NCBI RefSeq assembly: GCF_900105905.1
Contig: NZ_FNSV01000005.1
Location: 5,456,001-5,520,000, forward strand
From: Rhodococcus koreensis
GTDB lineage: Bacteria > Actinomycetota > Actinomycetes > Mycobacteriales > Mycobacteriaceae
Length of the DNA stretch: 64,000 bases
Reading direction: 5' to 3'
Of the stretch, positions 1 through 9,112 are shown in pieces. How positions within the stretch are numbered: the stretch's first letter is position 1; each line of letters starts with the position of its first letter. A model generated the notes under the pieces. That model was given only the letters and a program-made list of their open reading frames with translations, did no database searches and was not told the origin of the DNA. Position numbers and translations under genes: made by a program.

Positions 1-1
1 A

Positions 2-352
2 GTCGAAGCCGTGCAGAACCTGTTGACGACCAAGCACACCGCCGAGCGCTACCCGATCGAGGTCCGCTGGGTCCAGGGCGACGACGCCTACTTGTCCCCG
101 TTCTACAAGCGCGACACGACCGTGCTGTCGGTCTCCGGCGCCCCCGGCACGGACTACTGGCCCTACCTACGCGACCTCGACGCGCTTCTCGAGGACTTCG
201 ATGCCCGCCCGCACTGGGGCAAGATCCACTTCCTCACCCGCGACCGCATCGAGAAGATGTACCCCGAATACGACAAGTTCGTCGCCGTGCGCCGAGAGTT
301 CGACCCCGACGGCGTCTTCCTCAACGACAATCTGCGTTCCCTCGTAGGCTAA
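2..352 (+). CDS. FAD-dependent lactone/alditol oxidase, C-terminal fragment
   Basis: The frame is open from the window edge, so this is the last ~116 residues of a longer gene. The C-terminus carries the ARPHWGK segment followed by MYPEYDKF and REFDPDGVFLND, the signature end of the D-arabinono-1,4-lactone oxidase/alditol oxidase branch of the VAO-type FAD oxidoreductases. Members oxidise sugar lactones or polyols with O2 or another acceptor; substrate cannot be assigned without the FAD-binding N-terminal part. A permease follows after 19 bp, so the two probably form one transcript in which the permease may bring in the substrate or a related compound. Confidence 0.8.
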   Translation, partial: VEAVQNLLTTKHTAERYPIEVRWVQGDDAYLSPFYKRDTTVLSVSGAPGTDYWPYLRDLDALLEDFDARPHWGKIHFLTRDRIEKMYPEYDKFVAVRREFDPDGVFLNDNLRSLVG

Positions 353-371
353 CCGGACGGATGACTACGTC

Positions 372-2006
372 ATGACCACTACGCAACCGTCACACCATGG
401 TTCCGACGAGGGCGGCGTCGACGAGTACGGCTACAACCAGAAGCTCGACCGAAGCATCGGCAAGTTCGCCAGCTTTGCCGCCGGCGTCAGCTACATCTCG
501 ATCCTGACCGGTGTCTTCGGGCTCTTCTACGTCGGCTTCGGCACCGGCGGCCCGGCCTACGCCTGGTCGTGGCCGATGGTCTTCGTCGGCCAGCTCATGG
601 TCGCGCTCTGTTTCGCCGAGCTCGCCAGCCGCTACCCGGTCGCCGGGTCGGTCTACAACTGGGCGAAAAAGCTTGCCTCACCGACCACATCGTGGATGGC
701 GGGCTGGCTGCTACTGACCTCCTCGATCGTGACCGTCGGCGCGGTCGCGCTGGCGTACCAGATCACGCTCCCGCAGATCTGGTCCGGTTTCCAGATCGTC
801 GGCGACGGCACCGGCGAACACGACTTCTCCCTCAACGGTGTGCTGCTGGCCGGGGCGCTGATCGTGTTCACCACCCTGGTGAACGCGTTCGGAGTCAAGT
901 TGACCGCGCTGATCAACAGCGTGGGTGTGTTCGTCGAGCTGATCGCGGCGGTGCTGCTGGTGATCATCCTCGGTGTGCACGTCGTCCGGGGACCCGGTGT
1001 ACTCCTCGAGACACACGGACTGGGAGAAGGCCACTCGCTCGGCTACTTCGGGGTATTCCTGGTCGCGTCCCTCGCCTCGGCGTGGGTCATGTACGGATTC
1101 GACACGGCGAGCTCGCTCGGCGAAGAGACCAAAGACCCGAAGAAGACCGCGCCCCGCGCGATCATCCGGGCCATCACCGCCTCGTTCCTGCTCGGTGGCG
1201 CCATCTTGTTCTTCGGCATCCTCGCCGCACCCGATCTGAGCGATCCGCAGCTGGGATCGCCGTCCGGTGGTCTGCAGTACGTGATCCTCTCGCTGCTCGG
1301 TGGGACCCTGGGCAAGCTGTTCCTGATCTGCATTGCGGTGGCAATCACAGTGTGCACGTTGGCTATTCAAGCTGCCGCGGTGCGCATGGTGTTCGCCATG
1401 GCGCGGGACAACAATCTGCCGTGCGGTCGCTGGCTCGCTCACGTGCACCCCGAGCGTAAGACGCCGGCGAATGCGTCGATCACCGTCGGTGTGCTGGCAA
1501 TTGCGATCTTGGTGCTGATGATCACCCAGCCGCAGATCTACGTCGTGCTCTCGGCGATCGGCATCGTCCTGATCTACGCGGCGTACCTGCTGGTCACCGG
1601 TCCGATGCTGCGGAACCGGTTGCGGGGCCGGTGGCCGCTGCCGGGCGCACCCGCACAGGACGAGTTCTCGCTCGGACGGCCCCTCGGCCTGGTGGTCAAC
1701 GCCATCGCTGTGGTCTGGGGTGCCGCCATGATCGTGAATCTGGTCTGGCCTCGCGCCGAGGTCTACAACCCCGCCGCGCCGTTCCACTGGTACCTGCAGT
1801 GGTCGGGAGTTCTGATTCCGGCGCTGCTCACCGTGGGTGGCCTGGTGCTCTACCGGGTACGGATCCGGCACCGGACCGGGATTCTGGCAGAGCACGCCGC
1901 GGTCGTCACGCCCGCCTCGAGCGGGCCGGCCTCGCAGGCACCGTTAGAAACGGACCTGTCCGAGCCCAGCGACGTCGACCCGGTCGAACCCGTGCAGCGG
2001 GTCTGA
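372..2006 (+). CDS. APC-superfamily amino acid/amine permease
   Basis: 544-residue integral membrane protein with about 12 hydrophobic helices, beginning after a ~25-residue polar N-terminus. The early stretch (ISILTGVFGLFYVGFGTGG, then FAELASRYPVAGSVYNWA) is characteristic of the amino acid-polyamine-organocation family, nearest the GABA/choline/amino-acid permease branch. The tail from about residue 500 is hydrophilic and Pro/Ser/Glu rich, probably cytoplasmic. It lies 19 bp after the oxidase gene and upstream of a Cache sensor and a GntR regulator. Substrate not determinable; an amino acid or amine is the family expectation. Confidence 0.85.
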   Translation: MTTTQPSHHGSDEGGVDEYGYNQKLDRSIGKFASFAAGVSYISILTGVFGLFYVGFGTGGPAYAWSWPMVFVGQLMVALCFAELASRYPVAGSVYNWAKKLASPTTSWMAGWLLLTSSIVTVGAVALAYQITLPQIWSGFQIVGDGTGEHDFSLNGVLLAGALIVFTTLVNAFGVKLTALINSVGVFVELIAAVLLVIILGVHVVRGPGVLLETHGLGEGHSLGYFGVFLVASLASAWVMYGFDTASSLGEETKDPKKTAPRAIIRAITASFLLGGAILFFGILAAPDLSDPQLGSPSGGLQYVILSLLGGTLGKLFLICIAVAITVCTLAIQAAAVRMVFAMARDNNLPCGRWLAHVHPERKTPANASITVGVLAIAILVLMITQPQIYVVLSAIGIVLIYAAYLLVTGPMLRNRLRGRWPLPGAPAQDEFSLGRPLGLVVNAIAVVWGAAMIVNLVWPRAEVYNPAAPFHWYLQWSGVLIPALLTVGGLVLYRVRIRHRTGILAEHAAVVTPASSGPASQAPLETDLSEPSDVDPVEPVQRV

Positions 2007-2155
2007 GTCACGGCGCCGTGCGGGAGCGGAACGTGGGGGTCGCGGTGCCATCGGTCGGTGGCACCGCCGCCTCCGCGATCGAAGCAAGTCGACATGGGTG
2101 TGCAGGTACATTCCCCGTGTACAGGATCGGCGATGATGGTGGCGGGAGCGCAGAC

Positions 2156-2890
2156 GTGAACGACGAGGAGCTGAACGCACTGCTCGAAACGACCGCTGCC
2201 GCGATCGGCAAGAGGATCGACGGCCTCTTCCAGTTCGTCGCCGAAGTACGTGCCCGGGTCGACGACGTCGCCGCCCGCGCGGCCGAGCACCGCAAGCCAC
2301 TCGACCGCACTGCACTCGCCACCATCCGCCCGCTGGTGCAGAACATCCTCCAGCGCGACGAACCGCTCCTCGAAGGGATTGGGGTGGCCGTCGGGCGAGA
2401 AGCCCTCGTCGACACCCCGCGATGGCTCGAATGGTGGCGACGAGACACTGCGGACAGCAGTCACTTCGTCCGGCACATTCTCAACCCCGACGCGGTCGGA
2501 TTCTACGACTACCAGTCACGAGAATGGTTCGTCCACCCGATCGAACAGCAACGCCCCCTGGCTATCGGACCGTACGTCGATGCCGGCGGCATCGAGGTCT
2601 GCACGGTTACCTTGACGATGCCTCTGCCGCTCGCCACGGGTGACGTGAGCGTGGTGGGCGGAGACCTGTCCATACCGGCGATGGAACATCTCCTGCTCGA
2701 GAGCCTGGGAACCCTGCGCCCGCCGATCGCCTTGGTCGCGGCGAACGACCGTGTCATCGTTTCCAACAGTGCGCGATACGTCACCGGATCCCGCCTGCGG
2801 CCCAACACGACAGTGGTGCGCACCGTCCCCGTTCCCTCCCCGGACCCCGAGCGGCTGCGCTGGCGACTACTGGTGCTGGACAACTCATGA
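2156..2890 (+). CDS. Soluble Cache (PDC)-domain sensor protein
   Basis: About 244 residues from GTG 2156; an in-frame GTG at 2117 is an alternative start. The central part shows the Cache/PDC signature: a GFYDYQSREWFVHP strand-turn, then GPYVDAGGIEVCTVTLTMPL, as in extracytoplasmic ligand sensors. No signal peptide or membrane helix is visible and there is no HTH, kinase or methyl-accepting domain, so it looks like a free-standing cytosolic ligand-binding protein. It ends 10 bp before a GntR regulator, suggesting that the two act together on the upstream permease/oxidase genes. Function beyond small-molecule sensing is inference. Confidence 0.7.
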   Translation: MNDEELNALLETTAAAIGKRIDGLFQFVAEVRARVDDVAARAAEHRKPLDRTALATIRPLVQNILQRDEPLLEGIGVAVGREALVDTPRWLEWWRRDTADSSHFVRHILNPDAVGFYDYQSREWFVHPIEQQRPLAIGPYVDAGGIEVCTVTLTMPLPLATGDVSVVGGDLSIPAMEHLLLESLGTLRPPIALVAANDRVIVSNSARYVTGSRLRPNTTVVRTVPVPSPDPERLRWRLLVLDNS

Positions 2891-2900
2891 CTGACCAGGT

Positions 2901-3725
2901 GTGACTCAGATGCTTCCGGGTTTGTCCTATTCTGAATCAGTGACCGGTCTCGAGCATCTCGACACTCGAGCCCCCTTTGCTCTGGTAGCGCTTCTGCGGA
3001 CCAGTGAATTCGACGGTGCGAGCAGACCGGATCAGGTCATGCATCAGCTCGAGACCGCAATCGCCGTCGGACTCATCGGGGTCGGCGAACGACTGCCCCC
3101 CGAGCGGGAACTTGCTGCGCAGCTCGGCGTGACCATGCTGCAGATCCGCCACGCCCTGGCCACGTTGCGCGACCGCGGTCTGATCGAAACGCGACGCGGA
3201 CGCGGCGGCGGCAGCATCGTCTGCGATACCTCCGCTGTCAGCCGTGAGGAAGTAGAACGCCGACTGCGTGAACGTAGCACCGAGGAACTGCGCGACCTCG
3301 GGGATCTGTCCGGATCGCTGGCCGGAGCGGCGGCCCGGTTCGCTGCCGCCCGGGCCGACGGCCCCGAGATCGACCGTCTCGAGCTGCTCGCCTCTCAGTT
3401 CCGCGAAGCCGAGAGCGTACAGGATCTGCGCCGAGCCGACAGCCGTTTCCATATCGGACTGGCGATCGCCGCCCAGTCGCGGCGCCTGGCCACCGCGACG
3501 GTGCAGATCCAAGGCGAGCTCGCACCGCTACTGTGGGCGCCTTCGGACGTGGGGGTCGACACCACCGATGCCGCCACCGCCCACGCCGCCATTCTCGAAG
3601 CCATCACCGACGGCGACGAATTCCGCGCCCAGGAAACGGCCATAGCTCACGGCGCACACGAGACCGAATTGCTCATCGAGGCTCGCCTCGAACTGATGAT
3701 GAATCGGGCACTCGACGGTCGCTGA
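2901..3725 (+). CDS. GntR-family (FadR/FCD) transcriptional regulator
   Basis: 274 residues from GTG 2901; ATG 2910 and GTG 2940 are alternatives and none has a clear Shine-Dalgarno. An N-terminal winged HTH (about residues 40-110: GERLPPERELAAQLGV, then RDRGLIETRRGRGGGSIV) is followed by an all-helical FCD domain with the D-x3-H metal/ligand pair (RADSRFHIGLA) and a later conserved HAAILEAI helix. FCD regulators usually bind organic or amino acids. Placed 10 bp behind the Cache protein, it is the probable local repressor of the permease cluster. Confidence 0.85.
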   Translation: MTQMLPGLSYSESVTGLEHLDTRAPFALVALLRTSEFDGASRPDQVMHQLETAIAVGLIGVGERLPPERELAAQLGVTMLQIRHALATLRDRGLIETRRGRGGGSIVCDTSAVSREEVERRLRERSTEELRDLGDLSGSLAGAAARFAAARADGPEIDRLELLASQFREAESVQDLRRADSRFHIGLAIAAQSRRLATATVQIQGELAPLLWAPSDVGVDTTDAATAHAAILEAITDGDEFRAQETAIAHGAHETELLIEARLELMMNRALDGR

Positions 3726-3888
3726 AGTCTGCCGGTCGCTCATCGCGGGCCCGGATGAACAGGTACTTTATGGCGGCGCTACTGGAATCCCTTTGAGGGG
3801 AGCGGGCGTTTGAACGTTTCGGGTATGCGATTGTCCTTCGGCTCCGGTCATCCGACGCGGGTGATCAAGCTGTCGTGGTTCGCGTCGA

Positions 3889-4205
3889 TTATCGCAGTGT
3901 CGCGATGGTGGTTCGGACCCTGGCGCGCCGTTGCAGTTCTCGCGGCACGATCAGCCAGTACTTGCGCAGTACGGTGACCTCCTCGGGCAGTATCCGCACC
4001 AGCGTCGGGTCCGGGTCGCCGACGTAGAGGGGGGCGGAGACGCCGAGGCCGGCGGCGGTGGCGGTCCACTGGCCGGTGATGTTGTTGGTCTGGATGCGTG
4101 TGCGGTGCCCGGGCAGGACTTCGTCGAGGATGCGCAGCGCCGGAACGTCGAGCAGGGAGTCGACGTACCCGATCAGCGGATGGTCGTGCAGGTCGAGGAC
4201 GTGAG
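3889..4205 (-). pseudogene. LysR regulator relic, C-terminal part only
   Basis: Read on the minus strand, this stretch encodes ~105 residues of a LysR substrate-binding domain: HDHPLIGYVDSLLDVP, then RIQTNNITGQWTATAAGLGV, then GDPDPTLVRILPEEVTVL, ending in a TAA stop at 3889-3891. The N-terminal HTH and the first half of the effector domain are absent. The coding similarity stops at about 4200-4205, exactly where the internal part of a dehydrogenase gene begins on the other strand. The simplest reading is a deletion that removed the shared divergent promoter and the 5' ends of both genes. Confidence 0.75.
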
Positions 4206-5341
4206 CTGAAGGGTGAGTTCTCCGAGAATGTCGGCCGAGCCGTCGACGGGGTCACCTTCTGCCAACCGCTCGGCGTCGTCGCCGGGATCTCCCCGTTCAA
4301 CTTCCCCGCCATGGTCCCGATGTGGATGTTCCCCGTCGCCCTCGCCTGCGGGAACACGTTCGTGATGAAGCCGTCCGAGAAGGACCCCACCCTCAGTGTC
4401 GAACTTGCCCGGCTGCTCACCGAGGCCGGCCTGCCGGACGGGGTGTTCAACGTCGCGCACGGCGACAAGATCGCCGTCGACGTGCTCGCCCACCAGCAGG
4501 TGGAGGCGGTCAGCTTCGTTGGCTCCACCCCGATCGACGAGTCCATCCACAGCACCGCCGCCGCGCAGGGCAAACGCGTTCAGGCCCTCGGCGGGGCGAA
4601 GAACCACATGGTGATCATGCCCGACGCCGACCTCGACCAGGCCGTGCCCGCGCTGATGGGGGCCGCCTACGGTTCCGCCGGGGAACGGTGCATGGCGATC
4701 TCCTTCGCCGTGCCGGTCGGGGAGGGCACCGCGAACGCGCTGCGCGCGGTTGATCGCCGCCCTGGCCGATCTGAAGGTCGGGCCCGGCACCGACCCCGAG
4801 GTGGAGATGGGTCCGCTGGTGACGGGGGTGCGCCGCGACAAGGTCGCCTCGTACATCGACATCGGGGTCGAGGAGGGCGCCGAGCTGGTCGTCGATGGGC
4901 GGAAGAGTATTCCGGCGGCCGGTGGGGTGGGGTTCTTCCTCGGCGGCACCCTGTTCGACCACGTCACCCCGACCATGCGGATCTACCTCGAGGAGATCTT
5001 CGGGCCGGTGTTGTCCGTCGTGCGCGCCCAATCCTTCGAGGAGGCAATGCAGTTGGTCAACGACCACGAATTCGGCAACGGCCGCCATTTTCACCGCCGA
5101 CGGTAACACCGCCCGCACCTACCTCGCGCAGTTCAAGGCCGGCATGGTCGGTATCAACGTCCCGATCCCGGTGCCGATGGCGTTCCACTCCTTCGGCGGC
5201 TGGAAGCGGTCGCTGTTCGGTGACCACCACATCCACGGCCCCGAGGGCGTCCGGTTCTACACCCGCAACAAGACCGCCACCACCCGCTGGCCCAACGACT
5301 CCCAGGTCCGCGCCGACTTTTCCATGCCCACCCATGAGTGA
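4205..5341 (+). pseudogene. Methylmalonate-semialdehyde dehydrogenase relic (mmsA-like)
   Basis: The sequence begins mid-protein at LKGEFSENVG, roughly residue 115 of a normal ~500-residue MmsA, and continues with QPLGVVAGISPFNFPAMVPM and FVGSTPIDESIH. The catalytic region around the Cys (GERCMAIS) is still visible. The frame shifts at about 4741-4750, consistent with one inserted base, and again at about 5083-5092, consistent with two lost bases. The end (INVPIPVPMAFHSFGGWKRS) reads in a third frame to 5341. With no start codon, no promoter and two frameshifts it cannot make CoA-acylating dehydrogenase. Ancestral role: last steps of valine catabolism, giving propionyl-CoA. Confidence 0.9.
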
Positions 5342-5874
5342 CGGAGCGACCGTGACCACCGCCGCTCTCGCCGACACCGTCCGCGCCGAACGGCGCGGCG
5401 ACATCGGCGTCATCACCCTCGACCGGGTCACGGCCCTCAACGCCCTGAACACCGAGATGGTGGACACCCTCGACATGGTGCTGGCCGAGTGGGAGAACGC
5501 CGGCCTTCGGGCCGTGGTGCTCGACAGCGCCAGCCCGAAGGCGTTCTGCGCGGGCGGTGACATCCGCGCCGTTCGGCAGAACAGCCTGGCCGGCGACCCG
5601 GAGGCGAGCGAGCGGTTCTTCGCCACCGAGTACCGCCTCAAACGCCCGCATCGCCGACTACCCGGTCCCGTTCATTTCGCTCATCGACGGCATCTGCATG
5701 GGCGGCGGGATGGGCCTGTCGATTCACGGGACCTTCCGATCGACGAGACCCCCCAATATCGACATCTCGGCGATCCTCAACGGCGCCACCACACCCGAGC
5801 AGGAGCGAGCCGTTGCTTTCGCCAGAGACGTGCGATGCGGACTGGCCGACGGTGAATTGCGAACAGGCGAGTAG
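5334..5874 (+). pseudogene. 3-hydroxyisobutyryl-CoA hydrolase relic (crotonase fold)
   Basis: It starts at ATG 5334, overlapping the mmsA relic stop by 8 bp, so the original operon order is preserved. The first part (GVITLDRVTALNALN, then KAFCAGGDIRAV) is a good crotonase/HIBCH N-terminus. At about 5640 an extra A in CTCAAACGCC shifts the frame; the homology resumes as RIADYPVPFISLIDGICMGG. It is lost after GLSIHGTF at about 5731, where an unrelated tail runs to a stop at 5874. The product would be only about 40 percent of a ~350-residue HIBCH. With the neighbouring relics it marks a decayed valine-degradation operon. Confidence 0.85.
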
Positions 5875-5914
5875 CACCGCTTCCATCGGGCGTCTCGACT
5901 CCCACCGCAACATC

Positions 5915-5955
5915 GGCCGAATATCGACATTCCAGGATCTTCCGAGGCCGAATAT
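5915..5955 (+). promoter_or_regulatory. Direct repeat upstream of LysR gene
   Basis: GGCCGAATAT occurs at 5915-5924 and again at 5946-5955, 31 bp apart (about three helical turns), ending 11 bp before the LysR start at 5967. The spacing puts both on one DNA face, as expected for an autoregulatory LysR tetramer site. No other copy was noticed nearby. Function inferred only from position and repetition. Confidence 0.4.
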
Positions 5956-5966
5956 AATCAAGGCTT

Positions 5967-6848
5967 ATGGATAGGCGGCACCTCGTGCATTTCCTCGCCG
6001 TCGTGGACGAGGGATCCATCTCGGCTGCCGCTCGCAAATTGGGTTTGAGTCAGCCCTCGGTGTCGCAGACGATCCACGAACTCGAGCGGGAGCTGGAGTG
6101 CACGCTGTTCACCCGCGGCCGCGGGATGAGCGCGACGTCGAATGGGCGCGCGCTGATCGGACCGGCGCGGTCGGCGTTACGTGCTCTGGACACGGCGCGT
6201 TGGGCGATCGAGGACGTCTCGGAGTTGAAGTCCGGCGAACTCGACATCGGCAGTGTCGTCAATCTCGCGGTCGACCCGCTCGTCGATCTGGTGAAGCGAT
6301 ACCGGGCCCGCCATCCGGGAGTGACGATCCACATTCGCCGGGTGCACGTCGGTGCGCGTGGGTTCGACGATCTGGCCCGCGGTCACGTCGAACTGCTCCT
6401 GACGGAGTATCCACCGGCGGCGACCGGCTATCAGGAGGTTCCATTCGGGGAGCGCCCGCTCGTCGCCGTGTTCCCGCCGGGCACGCCACTCGCCGATCGT
6501 CCGATGAGGATCGAGGAACTGGCCGATCGGGACGTCATCTCCGCACCCTTTCCCGGTGCCATCGGACGCGCGCACATGAACCGGCTGCTGGCTGCCCGCG
6601 GATTGGGCAACTTGGTCCCTGTGCTGGAGACCGCGCATCGGCACGCGGTGATACCGCTCATCCTGGCTGGGGTGGGCGGCACGATTCTGCACGGGACCGA
6701 GGCGGATCTCGCGGCGCGGCTCGGCGCCGTCGTTCGGCCGCTGGATGTGAGTCTCCCGACCGGTCATGCGCTGTACTACCGCTCCGACGAACTGTCGCCG
6801 GCTGCGCGTGCGTTCGTCGCGCTGGTGCGGGAGTCGACGGTGGCGTGA
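5967..6848 (+). CDS. LysR-family transcriptional regulator
   Basis: 293 residues. N-terminal winged HTH (residues 1-60: HFLAVVDEGSISAAARKLGL, then QPSVSQTIHELERELE) followed by a two-lobed effector-binding domain from about residue 85. It sits at the head of the CoA-dependent degradation island and reads in the same direction as the CoA-transferase 200 bp downstream, so it is a plausible activator of that gene. The 204-bp gap to the CoA-transferase has only weak dyads (around CATAAGTGGTACCTATG near 6865) and no obvious terminator. Confidence 0.85.
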   Translation: MDRRHLVHFLAVVDEGSISAAARKLGLSQPSVSQTIHELERELECTLFTRGRGMSATSNGRALIGPARSALRALDTARWAIEDVSELKSGELDIGSVVNLAVDPLVDLVKRYRARHPGVTIHIRRVHVGARGFDDLARGHVELLLTEYPPAATGYQEVPFGERPLVAVFPPGTPLADRPMRIEELADRDVISAPFPGAIGRAHMNRLLAARGLGNLVPVLETAHRHAVIPLILAGVGGTILHGTEADLAARLGAVVRPLDVSLPTGHALYYRSDELSPAARAFVALVRESTVA

Positions 6849-7052
6849 CTCAGCCGGGGCAAGGCATAAGTGGTACCTATGTTTTGTATCGGGTGATTGC
6901 GTCTATACCTCTGTGTGGATCGATCGTAGGGTCGAAGGTGCATGGAGGGATGGCCGCGTACCGCGGATGGTCCCCAATGTGCTGCGGGATCGGTGTTCTC
7001 ACACCGCCGTGCATGCATCTGACCTGAACCCTGCTCGCGATCGGACCCGCTG

Positions 7053-8267
7053 ATGATTCACCGCCCACTCGAAGGAATCCGCGTTGTCGACTTCGGCCAA
7101 TTCGTCGCCGCGCCCGGCGCATCACAATCTCTCGTCGATCTCGGCGCCGAGGTAATCAAGGTCGAACCGCCGGAGGGTGACTGGGTTCGCTCGGGCACAT
7201 CGTTCGGTGAATCCATCCTGCGCGCGTACAACCGAGGAAAACGATCGATTGCACTCGATCTCAAAGACTCTCGTGGCCTGGAGGTGGCCGAGCGCCTGGT
7301 TTCCGACGCCGACGTCGTCATCCAGAATATGCGTCCAGGTGCGGTGGAGGCGCTGGGGCTCGGCCCGGACCGGGTCCGGGAGTTGAACCCGCGTGCCATC
7401 TACGCGACGGTCAGCGGCTTCGGTCTCCACGGACCTTCGCGCCACCGGCCCGGACTCGATATCGCGGCGCAGGCCGAAAGCGGGTTGATGGCCATCACCG
7501 GTGAGCTCGGCGGGCGGCCGTTGCGGGTGGGAACGACCATCGTGGATGCGGCCACGGCGCACGTACTGACCGAAGCCGTCCTCGCGGCGCTGCTCGAGCG
7601 TGAGCGTTTCGGGCGGGTTGCAGCTGTCGAGGTCTCCCTGCTCGAGGTTGCTCTGCACCTACAGTCGGCGGACTGGACCGGCTACTCGATCACCGGGTCG
7701 ACGCCGTGTCGCCGTGGCAACGGTCAGCCAGGAGTCGCGCCGGCGGCCGATCTGATCGAAACGTCGGATGGGTACATCGTGCTGTCCGGTTACTCGGCGC
7801 AGCATTGGCCGCGACTGTGTGAGGTTCTCGGGCGTGCAGATCTCGCCACCGATCCACGCTTCGCCGACAACGAAGCGCGCGTGGCCAATCGCGAAAAACT
7901 CCTGAGCGAGCTGGCGGTCGCTCTCGGTGGCCGTACCAGCGAGGAATGCGTTCAACTGCTGGCGAGCAATGGCCTCGTCGTCGGGGCTGTCCGTAGCTAC
8001 GATCAGGTGCGCGAATCCGACGATGTCATCGCCGGTGAGATGTTCACCCGTGGAGAGCACTTCGACGGATCAGCCTTCGACGTCGTCCGAGTTCCGTTTC
8101 GCCTGGGTGGTGAATGCGAACGAACGATGCGACGCGTGCCTTCCCTCGGCGAGCACTCCGCTGAAATTGCCACCGGAATCGGTTACAGCGCAGAAGAGTT
8201 GGACGCACTGTTGCAGGCGGGCGTTCTCTCGTGCAAGGAGTCGAGTGCGGTCGGGACACCGGCATGA
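7053..8267 (+). CDS. Class III CoA-transferase (CaiB/BaiF family)
   Basis: 404 residues, normal for the family. The N-terminus (LEGIRVVDFGQFVAAPG) and the block EVIKVEPPEGDWVR are diagnostic. Asp165 in TTIVDAATAH aligns with the catalytic Asp that carries the acyl-anhydride/CoA-thioester intermediate in formyl-CoA transferase. It would move CoA from an acyl-CoA donor to a free carboxylic acid, giving ATP-free activation at the start of the pathway encoded downstream. No acyl-CoA synthetase gene is present in the cluster, consistent with this enzyme being the entry step. Its stop overlaps the next start by ATGA, so it is translationally coupled to a DUF202 membrane protein. Confidence 0.9.
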   Translation: MIHRPLEGIRVVDFGQFVAAPGASQSLVDLGAEVIKVEPPEGDWVRSGTSFGESILRAYNRGKRSIALDLKDSRGLEVAERLVSDADVVIQNMRPGAVEALGLGPDRVRELNPRAIYATVSGFGLHGPSRHRPGLDIAAQAESGLMAITGELGGRPLRVGTTIVDAATAHVLTEAVLAALLERERFGRVAAVEVSLLEVALHLQSADWTGYSITGSTPCRRGNGQPGVAPAADLIETSDGYIVLSGYSAQHWPRLCEVLGRADLATDPRFADNEARVANREKLLSELAVALGGRTSEECVQLLASNGLVVGAVRSYDQVRESDDVIAGEMFTRGEHFDGSAFDVVRVPFRLGGECERTMRRVPSLGEHSAEIATGIGYSAEELDALLQAGVLSCKESSAVGTPA

Positions 8268-8632
8268 CAGTGGGACCCAGGCCGATCTCGTTGGCCGGTC
8301 TTCGCCAGGGCGTCGACCCCGACCCGCGATTCACGTTGGCGAACGAGCGAACCTATCTCGCCTGGATCCGGACTGCGCTGGCACTCATTGCGGCCGCATT
8401 GGCGCTCGAAGCCTTCGGGGGAACCGTCGTGCCGACGACGATTCGTCTACCCGCAGCAATCACGATACTGATCGGTGCTGTCCTGGTTGTCGGGTTGGCA
8501 TTGTGGCGTTGGCTCCGCATCGAGATTGCCCTTCGCCGCCGGCAGAGCTTGCCGCTACCGGGATCGATTGTCGTGGTGGCCCTTCTGGTTGCCGGTGCCG
8601 GCTCCACCGCAATTGTGGTGCTGATCAGGTGA
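8264..8632 (+). CDS. DUF202 small membrane protein, first of a pair
   Basis: 122 residues from ATG 8264, overlapping the CoA-transferase stop (ATGA). The N-terminal amphipathic part ends in FTLANERTYLAWIRTALALI, the DUF202 signature (ANERT-x-LAWIRT), followed by three hydrophobic helices. DUF202 proteins are tiny inner-membrane proteins without a settled biochemical role, related to YidH and to the DUF202 domain of eukaryotic Vtc proteins. Translational coupling to a CoA-transferase is unexpected for the family. Confidence 0.8.
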   Translation: MTVGPRPISLAGLRQGVDPDPRFTLANERTYLAWIRTALALIAAALALEAFGGTVVPTTIRLPAAITILIGAVLVVGLALWRWLRIEIALRRRQSLPLPGSIVVVALLVAGAGSTAIVVLIR

Positions 8633-8663
8633 CGACCGGACGCGCGACGGACGGCGTGGGTGT

Positions 8664-8972
8664 GTGATCACCCACGACGACCCGGGACTGCAACCTGAGC
8701 GGACCGCGCTCTCGTGGATCCGGACAACCGCGGCGCTGGCCGTACCCACACTGCTGCTGTTGCGGTTGGGTCCCCCCGTCGTCACGGTGCCGGCCGCCGC
8801 GACGGTGATCATGTTCTGCTCGGCCACACTGATCCGTTCTCGTGCGGCGCATTCCGGCCGGATCCGGCAACTTCAGCTCGGCGCAGGAACTCCGAGTGTG
8901 ATGGAGTGCGTGGTTCTCGGGGGATGTGCGATTCTCGTGGCGGTGGCCGGCATCGCGTCGATCGCGGTGTAG
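8664..8972 (+). CDS. DUF202 small membrane protein, second of a pair
   Basis: About 102 residues from GTG 8664. It carries the second version of the motif (GLQPERTALSWIRTTAALAV) and three hydrophobic helices. It follows the first DUF202 gene after 31 bp. Adjacent DUF202 pairs of this long/short type are common in actinobacteria and suggest a heteromeric membrane complex. GTG 8664 is chosen because it lies directly before the conserved N-terminus; no strong ribosome site is visible. Confidence 0.75.
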   Translation: MITHDDPGLQPERTALSWIRTTAALAVPTLLLLRLGPPVVTVPAAATVIMFCSATLIRSRAAHSGRIRQLQLGAGTPSVMECVVLGGCAILVAVAGIASIAV

Positions 8973-9028
8973 AGCGTGTCCTGCGGGCCCGTGTGATCTG
9001 TCCAAACCCATAAGCCGATCCGATTGCA

Positions 9029-9040
9029 GAATGCGCATTC
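9029..9040. promoter_or_regulatory. Perfect 12-bp palindrome upstream of thiolase operon
   Basis: GAATGCGCATTC is a perfect dyad 73 bp before the thiolase start, in the 140-bp gap after the DUF202 pair. This gap is the first plausible promoter region of the thiolase to acyl-CoA dehydrogenase genes. Candidate operator; the binding protein is unknown. Confidence 0.35.
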
Positions 9041-9112
9041 GCGTCTTTGTGTGACGTGCATGGCGCTGATTGATTTGAGTGTGAGTTGAACAAGGGCGCA
9101 AAGGAGCCACAC

